DNA of 8,388 bases from Betaproteobacteria bacterium. Its GTDB lineage: Bacteria; Pseudomonadota; Gammaproteobacteria; Burkholderiales; Burkholderiaceae_C. The position numbers and the translations under genes are program-made. The notes under the pieces were generated by a model, which saw only the letters and a program-made list of their open reading frames with translations, was not told the DNA's origin and did not search any database. The stretch is taken from the NCBI GenBank assembly GCA_009927195.1, contig RFNL01000264.1:1-8388 (forward strand), written 5' to 3'. Shown here in pieces: positions 1 through 5,839 of this stretch; position 1 is the first letter of the stretch; the number at the start of each line of letters is the position of its first letter.

Positions 1-269
1 CCACCGCCCAGCACCACCAGGGCTTGCACCTGTTGCGCTTGCAACAGGGCCGTGCTGGCCATGGGGTGGGAGGGCAACAGGTTGCGGCTGAGCCACACGG
101 CCACCACCGGGCAACTGAGCCACCACAGGCTGAGCAAACCCACGCCCATGGCCGCTTGGGCCCAGGCGCGGTGTCGTCGCCAACCCCACCAGGCCAACCC
201 CCAGAGCAAGATGATGGACAAAGGGGGCAGGGCAAACGCGGTCAAATAGGGTTTGAGTTCGGGTAGCAT
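1..269 (-). CDS. DUF218 / YdcF-ElyC-like membrane protein, N-terminal fragment
   Basis: This leftward gene starts with ATG at 269-267 and runs off the left edge, so only the first 89 residues are visible. They read MLPELKPYLTAF, then a hydrophobic segment (about residues 11-30), a short basic WRRHR stretch, and a second hydrophobic segment (about 40-60). They end in QALVVLGGG at the window edge. Two N-terminal membrane segments followed by a beta-strand entering a VVLGGG turn is the usual beginning of DUF218-domain proteins (YdcF, SanA, ElyC). In that family the conserved domain sits on the periplasmic side, and ElyC is linked to cell-envelope biogenesis. The assignment rests on topology and this one motif, because the catalytic part lies outside the window. 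No strong Shine-Dalgarno precedes the ATG. The gene is divergent from the receptor gene to its right. Confidence 0.6.
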   Translation of the reverse strand, partial: MLPELKPYLTAFALPPLSIILLWGLAWWGWRRHRAWAQAAMGVGLLSLWWLSCPVVAVWLSRNLLPSHPMASTALLQAQQVQALVVLGG

Positions 270-375
270 GGGGGGAGGGTGGTTAGGAGGGGCCTGTGGG
301 GATGCAAATGTCGCCAAGCGGTCAACCCGATCGCAAGTCTAAGGCTTATGCGGTCAATATTGCGTTGGCATTGCC
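270..375. promoter_or_regulatory. Divergent intergenic region, presumed promoters
   Basis: These roughly 106 bp separate the leftward DUF218-like gene from the rightward Bug receptor gene. Promoters for both should lie here, or slightly inside the poorly conserved 5' end of the receptor gene. I could not identify a convincing -35/-10 pair or an operator. A small palindrome, TGGCATTGCCA, lies just before the receptor's first ATG, but its arms are only 5 bp. The role is inferred from gene orientation alone. Confidence 0.3.
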
Positions 376-1473
376 ATGCGCAGGGCCATGAACGCCCGTG
401 TCATCAGGGCCGGCAACGCAATCTCACCAGACAGCATGCATTTATTCTCTTTCGAAAGCCAAGCGGCACCCAGCGGGTCGCCAGGCGCGTCAGCCCGTTC
501 AAAGCGTGGCGCTTGGGTTTGGTCTGGGCTGGTGCTTTTGTCATGGGTGATGGCCACCGTGCCTTGGGCCATGGCCCAAAGTTCGGCGCAGGTGCCGGTG
601 AGGATTTGGGTCGGTGCCCCAGCGGGTGGAACCACCGATGCGATGGCAAGGGCCATCTCCCAGGCCTTGTCTGAGCAATTGGGACGGCCGGTGGTGGTGG
701 AAAACCGGGCCGGTGCAGGCGGTAATTTGGCGGCAGAGACCGTGGCCCGTGCCCAACCCGATGGACAGCATTTGCTGATGAGTTTTACCAGCCACACCAT
801 CAATGCCTCCCTGTATCCGAATTTGCCCTTTGACCCCGTGAACGACTTCACGCCTTTGACCATGGTCGCCACCTCACCCTCGATCTTGGTGGCCCATCCT
901 TCGGTGCCGGTCCATCACCTCAAAGATTTGCTGGCCCTGGCCCGGTCCCGACCCGGCCAGTTGAACTTTGCCATTGGGGGCTTGGGGTCGTCCTTGCATC
1001 TGGCCAGCGACGCTTTCAAGATGAAAGCCCAGGTGTTTATCGTGAACATTCCCTACCGCGGCACCGCACCAGCGATTGCCGACGTGCTGGCCGGTCAGGT
1101 GGAGTTGATGTTTGCCAATATTGGCAATGCCCAGGCCCATATCAAGGCGGGTCGCCTCAAGGCCTTGGGGGTGACCAGCGCCACCCGGTTGCCTGGTTTG
1201 CCGGATGTGCCTGCCATCGCCGAATATTTACCGGGTTTCGAGTCCAGCGCTTGGTTTGGTTTGTTTGGCCCGGCGCGGATGGACCCTGCCTTGGTGCAAA
1301 AAATCAGCCAGGCGGCCCGACAGGCCTTGCTCAGCCCTGCGGTTCGCCGTCGCATCGAGGCCGAGGGGGCGCAGGTCGTGGGCAACAGCGCCCTGGACTT
1401 TGCGCGTTTTGTGGCCCAAGACGTGCAGCGCTGGCGCGAGGTCGTGCGGTTTTCGGGCGCCAAGCCTGAATGA
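376..1473 (+). CDS. Bug/TctC-family tripartite tricarboxylate transporter substrate-binding protein
   Basis: This is a periplasmic receptor of the Bug (TctC-like) family, which binds carboxylated solutes and may deliver them to a TctA/TctB membrane pair; none is visible here. The 365-residue frame has a basic then hydrophobic signal segment (residues about 43-66) ending in WAMA-QSS, which predicts cleavage after residue 67 and a mature protein of about 298 residues, normal for the family. Family hallmarks are VRIWVGAPAGGTTDAMAR (75-92), VVVENRAGAGGNLAAETVA (106-124), PFDPVNDFTPLTMV (151-164), PYRGTAPAIADVLAGQVELM (226-245) and RLKALGVTSATR (260-271). The start is uncertain. ATG at 376, 388 and 436 are all in frame, and each gives an unusually long 47-67 residue pre-sequence with no strong ribosome binding site. 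The gene probably shares a transcript with the lyase gene that follows after 24 bp, which suggests the receptor binds that enzyme's substrate or a precursor. The family call is secure; the ligand is unknown. Confidence 0.9.
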   Translation: MRRAMNARVIRAGNAISPDSMHLFSFESQAAPSGSPGASARSKRGAWVWSGLVLLSWVMATVPWAMAQSSAQVPVRIWVGAPAGGTTDAMARAISQALSEQLGRPVVVENRAGAGGNLAAETVARAQPDGQHLLMSFTSHTINASLYPNLPFDPVNDFTPLTMVATSPSILVAHPSVPVHHLKDLLALARSRPGQLNFAIGGLGSSLHLASDAFKMKAQVFIVNIPYRGTAPAIADVLAGQVELMFANIGNAQAHIKAGRLKALGVTSATRLPGLPDVPAIAEYLPGFESSAWFGLFGPARMDPALVQKISQAARQALLSPAVRRRIEAEGAQVVGNSALDFARFVAQDVQRWREVVRFSGAKPE

Positions 1474-1497
1474 TTTTTCCCAACCAAGGTCTTTTCC

Positions 1498-2370
1498 ATG
1501 TCATCCAATCCCCTTTCCTTTGGACAGCGTTTGCAACAACACAAAGTGGTGTTGGCCCCTGGCATCTACGATGCCTTGAGCGCCTTGATCGCAGAGCAAT
1601 CGGGTTTTGAGGCCTTGTACCTTTCGGGTGCCTCGATCGCCTATACCCGCCTGGGTCGCTCGGACGTGGGACTGACCACCGCCACTGAAGTGGCCGATAC
1701 CTTGTCGCGCATCACCGAGCGGGTGAATTTGCCGGTCATTGTTGATGCCGATACGGGCTTTGGCAATGCCTTGAACGTGCAGCGCACGGTGCTCGACTTT
1801 GAGCGCGCCGGAGCGGCCATGATCCAGTTGGAGGACCAAGGTTTCCCCAAGCGATGTGGCCATCTGGATGGCAAAACCGTGGTGCCTGTGCGCGAGATGC
1901 TAGGCAAATTGCGCGCAGCCTTGGACGCGCGGCGCAGTGAGCAAACCTTGATCTTGGCCCGCACCGATACGCTGGCGGTCGAAGGATTTGAGGCGGCCAT
2001 GGAGCGCGCCGAGGCCTATCTGGAATGTGGCGTGGATGCCTTGTTCATCGAGGCGGTGCGCAGCTCCGAACAAATGGACTTGGCCTGCGCCCGCTTTGCC
2101 CAGCGCATACCGATGCTGGCCAACATGGTCGAAGGCGGTAAAACCCCGGTCAGCGATGCCCACAGCCTGGGCCAAAAGGGTTACCGCCTGGTGATTTTTC
2201 CCGGTGGCACTGCCCGCGCTGTGGCCCACACCTTGCAGGGCTACTACGCCAGCTTGCACCAGCACCAGACCAGCTTGCCTTGGCGCGAGCGGATGCTGGA
2301 CTTTGACGGGCTCAATGCGGTGATCGGCACGACCGAACTGTTGGCCCGGGGCCAGCGTTACGAGGGCTGA
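1498..2370 (+). CDS. Isocitrate lyase/PEP mutase superfamily lyase (2-methylisocitrate or dimethylmalate lyase-like)
   Basis: This 290-residue cytoplasmic TIM-barrel enzyme belongs to the isocitrate lyase/phosphoenolpyruvate mutase superfamily. Visible motifs in order are YLSGAS (41-46), the metal-binding DADTGFGN (83-90), QLEDQ (110-114, metal ligand Glu112), PKRCGH (117-122), ARTD (154-157), FIEA (183-186) and NMVEGGKTP (209-217). The cysteine at 120 in the KRCGH loop is the general acid of the C-C lyases (isocitrate, 2-methylisocitrate and 2,3-dimethylmalate lyases). It is missing from the oxaloacetate decarboxylase and PEP mutase branches, so retro-aldol cleavage of a 2-hydroxy or branched dicarboxylate is the best inference. 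Length fits the short bacterial lyases (about 290), not classical isocitrate lyase (over 430). Annotation pipelines often name such proteins carboxyvinyl-carboxyphosphonate phosphorylmutase, which is not supported here. AAGG at 1486-1489 lies 8 nt before the ATG. Exact substrate is unknown. The 3' end overlaps the convergent gcvP by 13 bp. Confidence 0.85.
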   Translation: MSSNPLSFGQRLQQHKVVLAPGIYDALSALIAEQSGFEALYLSGASIAYTRLGRSDVGLTTATEVADTLSRITERVNLPVIVDADTGFGNALNVQRTVLDFERAGAAMIQLEDQGFPKRCGHLDGKTVVPVREMLGKLRAALDARRSEQTLILARTDTLAVEGFEAAMERAEAYLECGVDALFIEAVRSSEQMDLACARFAQRIPMLANMVEGGKTPVSDAHSLGQKGYRLVIFPGGTARAVAHTLQGYYASLHQHQTSLPWRERMLDFDGLNAVIGTTELLARGQRYEG

Positions 2371-4904
2371 TCGGTCGCGTAAGCCGATAGCGGCACGCAA
2401 CTGCAAAACAGGTTGCGGTCGCCGTGCACATTGTCAACGCGGCCCACGCTGGGCCAGTACTTCACACGGCCATGGGGACTGCCAGAGAGCACGGCAGCCT
2501 GATCGCGTGAATAGGGATGGGGCCAGACGTCAGCCAGCACACGGCCGACGGTATGGGGCGCGTTTTTCAATGGGTTGTCGTCGGCTGGCCAAACCCCGGA
2601 CTCAATCAGGCGGATCTCTTCTCGGATGGCGATCATGGCTTGGATGAATCGGTCGAGTTCCTCCAAGGTTTCGCTCTCGGTGGGCTCGACCATCAAGGTA
2701 TTGGCCACAGGGAAGGACAAGGTGGGGGCATGAAAGCCATGGTCCATCAAGCGCTTGGCCACGTCCTCGGCCGTCACGCCAGCGCTGTCTTTGAGGCCGC
2801 GCAAGTCCAAAATGCATTCATGGGCCACATGGCCATGCTCGCCCGCATACAAGGTGGGGTAATGGTCGGCCAAGCGACGGCTGATGTAGTTGGCCGACAA
2901 AATCGCGGTCTCGGTGGCATGTTGCAAACCTTGCGCGCCCATCATGCGGCAATACATCCAAGAAATCGGCAGCACCGCCGCATTGCCCAAAGGAGCGGCC
3001 GAAATGGCTCCCACCGCCGGGCGGTGGGTGACAGCCCGGCCATCCCCAGCCGCAGCGGCTTGGGAGGGCTGGCCGCCGCCGGGCCACCCCCCGCTCACAT
3101 GGCCGGGCAGAAACGGCACCAGGTCTTGCACCACACACACCGGGCCCACGCCAGGTCCGCCGCCACCATGGGGGATGCAAAAGGTTTTGTGCAAATTCAA
3201 GTGGCTGACATCGCCGCCAAACTCACCGGGTGCGGCCACGCCCACCAAGGCGTTCATATTGGCCCCGTCGACGTAAACGCGTCCGCCATGCTGGTGCACC
3301 AGATCGCACAGTTGCTTGACCTGGGTCTCGAACACACCATGGGTGCTGGGATAAGTGATCATCACCGCTGCCAAATGGGCACTGTGCTGTTCGCATTTGG
3401 CTTTCAAATCTGTCATGTCCACATTGCCGTTGGCATCGCATTGGGTCACCACCACTTGCAGACCCACCATCTGGGCGCTGGCCGGGTTGGTGCCGTGGGC
3501 GCTGGACGGAATCAGGCAGATGTTGCGATGGCCTTCGCCACGGGCGCGGTGGTAGGCCTGGATCACCAGCAAGCCTGCGTATTCGCCTTGGGATCCAGCA
3601 TTGGGCTGCAAGCTGATGCCAGCATAACCCGTGGCTTGGCACAGCCATTGGCGCAACTGGGCATCGAGCAGGGCATACCCTTGCAATTGATCGGGTGGGG
3701 CAAACGGGTGCAGATTGGCAAACTCAGGCCAGGTGATGGGAATCATCTCGCTGGTGGCGTTGAGCTTCATGGTGCATGAGCCCAAGGGAATCATGCTGCG
3801 GTCCAAAGCCAAGTCTTTGTCTGACAGTTGGCGGATGTAGCGCAACATGCCGGTCTCGGAGTGGTAGCGGTTGAACACCGGGTGGGTCAAGTAAGCGCTG
3901 TTGCGTCGCATTGCCTCAGGAATCAGGGGCTCTATGCCCTTTTCAAACCGCGCCAGGTCGGGCAGGGGGAGTTGGGCCGGCGCAAACAGCCGCCACAGCA
4001 TGAGCACATCGTCCCGGGTGGTGGTCTCATCCAGGCTGATGCCCAGCGTGCAGCCGTTCAAGCGGCGCAAATTGGCACCCGCGGCCACCGATTGGGTTTG
4101 CACCGCATCGGCCGCTTGGGTCGAGGCCATCACCACCCCCAAGGTGTCAAAAGCGGTGGGGTTGAGCAAGGTGCAACCCATTTCTTCTAGGCCCTGGGCC
4201 AAAATGGCGCAATAACTGCTGACCCGCTGGGCGATGCGTTTGAGGCCTTGCGGGCCGTGGTAAACGGCATACATGCTGGCCACCACGGCCGGTAAAACCT
4301 GGGCGGTGCAAATATTGGAGGTGGCTTTTTCACGCCGAATGTGTTGTTCCCTGGTTTGCAAGGCCAACCGGTAGGCGGGTTGTCCATGGACATCGATGCT
4401 CACCCCAACCAAGCGTCCCGGCATGGATCGCTTGAATGCGTCACGGCAAGCCAAATAGGCGGCATGCGGGCCGCCGGCCCCCATGGGCATGCCAAAGCGC
4501 TGTGTGGTGCCCACCACGATGTCTGCGCCCATCTCTCCAGGCGGTTTGATCAGGGTCAGCGCCAGTAAATCGGCACACACGATCAAGGCCGCTTGGTGAC
4601 CGTGGATGATGTCAGCGTCGGCCGAGGTGTCGATCAAAGCACCACTGCTGCCGGGGTAGGCGTGCAGGGCGGCAAAGTAGCCGCCCGCAGACAAGGCCGA
4701 GCGCCATTGGTCGGCGCCGTGGGTCAATGCCACTTCGATGCCCAGGGGTTGGGCACGGGTTTGGATCACCTCTATGGTTTGCGGGTGGCAATCGGCATCC
4801 ACCACCATGCGCATGCCACGCGCTTTGACTTGTCGCTTGGCCAGGGTCATGGCCTCCGCGGCCGCAGTGGCTTCATCGAGCAGGGAGGCGTTGGCAATGG
4901 GCAT
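2358..4904 (-). CDS. gcvP: GcvP main fragment (after second frameshift), 848 residues with PLP lysine
   Basis: This long uninterrupted frame holds most of P-protein, opening at an internal ATG (MPIANASLLDEATAAAEAM) that is normally in the middle of the first domain. It contains AGGPHAAYLACRDAFKRSMP (143-162), REKATSNICTAQVL (191-204), the start of the second half-domain at HPVFNRYHSE (341-350), IPLGSCTMKLNATSEM (372-387), SLQPNAGSQGEYAG (431-444), SSAHGTNPASAQM (467-479) and YVDGANMNALVG (544-555). The cofactor lysine is residue 573, in HLNLHKTFCIPHGGGG. After FLPGH (598-602) there is an unusual Gly/Ala-rich loop before VGAISAAPLGN. The tail VGRVDNVHGDRNLFCSC is typical. The fragment lacks about the first 143 residues. 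The split is not the natural GcvPA/GcvPB boundary, which lies near the middle of the chain, so this is not a two-subunit P-protein. Confidence 0.8.
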   Translation of the reverse strand: MPIANASLLDEATAAAEAMTLAKRQVKARGMRMVVDADCHPQTIEVIQTRAQPLGIEVALTHGADQWRSALSAGGYFAALHAYPGSSGALIDTSADADIIHGHQAALIVCADLLALTLIKPPGEMGADIVVGTTQRFGMPMGAGGPHAAYLACRDAFKRSMPGRLVGVSIDVHGQPAYRLALQTREQHIRREKATSNICTAQVLPAVVASMYAVYHGPQGLKRIAQRVSSYCAILAQGLEEMGCTLLNPTAFDTLGVVMASTQAADAVQTQSVAAGANLRRLNGCTLGISLDETTTRDDVLMLWRLFAPAQLPLPDLARFEKGIEPLIPEAMRRNSAYLTHPVFNRYHSETGMLRYIRQLSDKDLALDRSMIPLGSCTMKLNATSEMIPITWPEFANLHPFAPPDQLQGYALLDAQLRQWLCQATGYAGISLQPNAGSQGEYAGLLVIQAYHRARGEGHRNICLIPSSAHGTNPASAQMVGLQVVVTQCDANGNVDMTDLKAKCEQHSAHLAAVMITYPSTHGVFETQVKQLCDLVHQHGGRVYVDGANMNALVGVAAPGEFGGDVSHLNLHKTFCIPHGGGGPGVGPVCVVQDLVPFLPGHVSGGWPGGGQPSQAAAAGDGRAVTHRPAVGAISAAPLGNAAVLPISWMYCRMMGAQGLQHATETAILSANYISRRLADHYPTLYAGEHGHVAHECILDLRGLKDSAGVTAEDVAKRLMDHGFHAPTLSFPVANTLMVEPTESETLEELDRFIQAMIAIREEIRLIESGVWPADDNPLKNAPHTVGRVLADVWPHPYSRDQAAVLSGSPHGRVKYWPSVGRVDNVHGDRNLFCSCVPLSAYATDQPS

Positions 4905-4935
4905 GGCGGTCAGGTCGCAACCATGGTTTGAAAAT

Positions 4936-5331
4936 TCACCAAGGCTTCCATGCGCCCTTGGCTGATCTCGGCTTGGTAGGGTGTATAGGCCGTGTACCAG
5001 GCTGGGTTTTCCAAATATTGCGCAGGATCACACTGGGCGTGTGGGTGCCGTGGTAACCCTGGCCAATGAAACTTTTGAGCGCTTGGTTCTTGCCCGCCAT
5101 GGCCTTGAGTTCGGCCAGCGCGGCGGCCTCTGAAATGGGCGCTGGCAATTGCATGCTTTGCTGGCGGGCGATCGAGCGCGGTACGATGGCCTCGATCAAG
5201 GCACGCCGGGAGGCCGCGCCAATCACACCCAGCATGTGGTGTTCATCGGCGTCACTGATGCCGATGTGGCGGTTAATGAACTCAGACGCATTTTCCAATT
5301 CGTCCAGGGGCTTTGCAGTGGGCATGAGCAT
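4936..5331 (-). CDS. gcvP: GcvP N-terminal fragment (before first frameshift)
   Basis: This is the readable 5' piece of gcvP. It carries the P-protein opening ENASEFINRHIGISDADEHHML and the conserved GQGYHGTHTPSVILRNI, then loses homology: the last 26 or so residues (WKTQPGTRPIHP... to the stop at 4936) are out-of-frame translation. I chose ATG 5331 because MLMPTAKPLDELENASEF matches the usual P-protein beginning. An in-frame TTG at 5412, overlapping the gcvH stop codon, would add 27 residues of proline-rich sequence with no family resemblance. A weak CAGG lies 7 nt before ATG 5331. A second ATG at 5325 is also possible. On its own the fragment has no catalytic residues and is not expected to be functional. 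Confidence 0.7.
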   Translation of the reverse strand: MLMPTAKPLDELENASEFINRHIGISDADEHHMLGVIGAASRRALIEAIVPRSIARQQSMQLPAPISEAAALAELKAMAGKNQALKSFIGQGYHGTHTPSVILRNIWKTQPGTRPIHPTKPRSAKGAWKPW

Positions 5332-5408
5332 GGCGGTACCTGAGGGTGTGAACAGTCGGCTGGGGTTGACCAAAAAGTGGGGCGGCAAGGGTTGGGCAGG
5401 GGGGGTCC

Positions 5409-5777
5409 TCAACTGCCGGTCAGGCTTTTGTAGGCGAGCTCATCCAACAGAGCGTCGATTTGCGAGGCCACACTGGGCTCGATCTGGAAGAACCAACCCG
5501 CGCCCATGGGATCTGTGTTGGCCAAAGAGGGGTTTTCGCGCAAAGCCTCGTTGATGGCAGTGACGGTGCCACTGATGGGCATGTAAACATCGGCCGCGGC
5601 CTTGACCGACTCGACCACACCGGCCACTGCGCCTTGATCGAAATGGCTGCCCACCTCGGGCAACTCGACAAACACCACATCGCCCAAGGCATCTTGGGCA
5701 TGTTGGGTGATGCCCACGCAAACGTGGGAGCCTTCAGGGCGAACCCATTCGTGTTCGGCGGTGTACTTGATCTCCAT
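5409..5777 (-). CDS. gcvH: Glycine cleavage system H protein
   Basis: GcvH is the small lipoyl carrier that shuttles the aminomethyl intermediate between P- and T-proteins and is reoxidised by dihydrolipoamide dehydrogenase. The 122-residue product begins MEIKYTAEHEWVRPEG and contains GITQHAQDALGDVVFVELPE (22-41). The lipoylation site is in GVVESVKAAADVYMPISG, with Lys59 as the modified residue. The end, ELAYKSLTGS, is typical, and the length is normal. ATG 5777 was chosen because AAAGGA at 5791-5786 lies 8 nt upstream and the protein begins as the family does. The frame is open 22 codons further upstream, but that stretch has no homology and reaches gcvT. A second ATG at 5784 is out of frame. 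The gene lies 62 bp after gcvT and about 77 bp before gcvP. It appears intact. Confidence 0.96.
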   Translation of the reverse strand: MEIKYTAEHEWVRPEGSHVCVGITQHAQDALGDVVFVELPEVGSHFDQGAVAGVVESVKAAADVYMPISGTVTAINEALRENPSLANTDPMGAGWFFQIEPSVASQIDALLDELAYKSLTGS

Positions 5778-5839
5778 GCTGCATGTCCTTTTCAGTGAAT
5801 TAATAAGGGTCAGATTCCAATTTAATGAACAGATTCCAA
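5778..5839 (-). repeat. gcvT-gcvH spacer with an 11-bp direct repeat
   Basis: The 62-bp spacer is clearly AT-richer than the flanking genes. It holds two copies of CAGATTCCAAT (plus strand, 5811-5821 and 5830-5840) at a 19-bp period, separated by TTAATGAA. The left copy is preceded by AAGGGT, giving AAGGGTCAGATTCCAATTTA. Similar GGGTCAGA...AATTTA strings occur, from memory, beside REP-associated (Y1-type) transposase elements in proteobacteria. No transposase gene is present here, so a residual element end is only a suggestion. The gcvH ribosome binding site lies at the downstream end of the spacer. Confidence 0.5.

Larger units (their letters stand above)
2358..5331 (-). pseudogene. gcvP: gcvP, glycine dehydrogenase (decarboxylating) P-protein, interrupted by two frameshifts
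   Basis: P-protein uses pyridoxal phosphate to decarboxylate glycine and load the aminomethyl group onto lipoyl-GcvH. The locus covers a complete P-protein, but three reading frames are needed to read it. Frame one runs from ATG 5331 (MLMPTAKPLDELENASEF) through HTPSVILRNI. Frame two then gives LENPAWYTAYTPYQAEISQG through ALVNFQTMV. Frame three gives CDLTAMPIANAS through to the TAA at 2360-2358. Each join needs one extra base, at about 5013-5015 and 4919-4921 (a T in the coding strand). Adding them gives about 991 residues, against roughly 950-965 typical; part of the excess is an insertion near 3000-3105. The PLP lysine, in the motif HLNLHKTFCIPHGGGGPG, is at 3188-3186, about residue 716. 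Conservation across both breaks is excellent, so the lesion is very recent or a sequence error. It is the last gene of gcvTHP, about 77 bp after gcvH. Confidence 0.85.

Noticed and set aside
364..380. TGGCATTGCCA palindrome as an operator before the receptor gene.
   Set aside because: Its arms are only 5 bp, it is single-copy, and it may lie at or after the translation start. It could easily be chance.
354..872. Leftward open frame opposite the start of the Bug receptor.
   Set aside because: Most of it lies opposite receptor-family motifs such as the VENRAGAGG region. High G+C content makes long antisense frames common.
2517..3779. Long rightward open frame of about 420 codons opposite gcvP.
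   Set aside because: It is antisense to strongly conserved P-protein sequence, has a Gly/His/Gln-rich composition typical of shadow translation, and has no recognisable domain or ribosome binding site.
4917..5020. Programmed ribosomal frameshifting in gcvP.
   Set aside because: Two separate shifts in quick succession would be needed, with no canonical X-XXY-YYZ slippery heptamer and no known precedent in gcvP.
2358..5331. Natural two-subunit P-protein (GcvPA plus GcvPB).
   Set aside because: Two-subunit P-proteins split near the middle of the chain. Here the break is about 140 residues in, inside a conserved block, and leaves an intermediate piece in a third frame.
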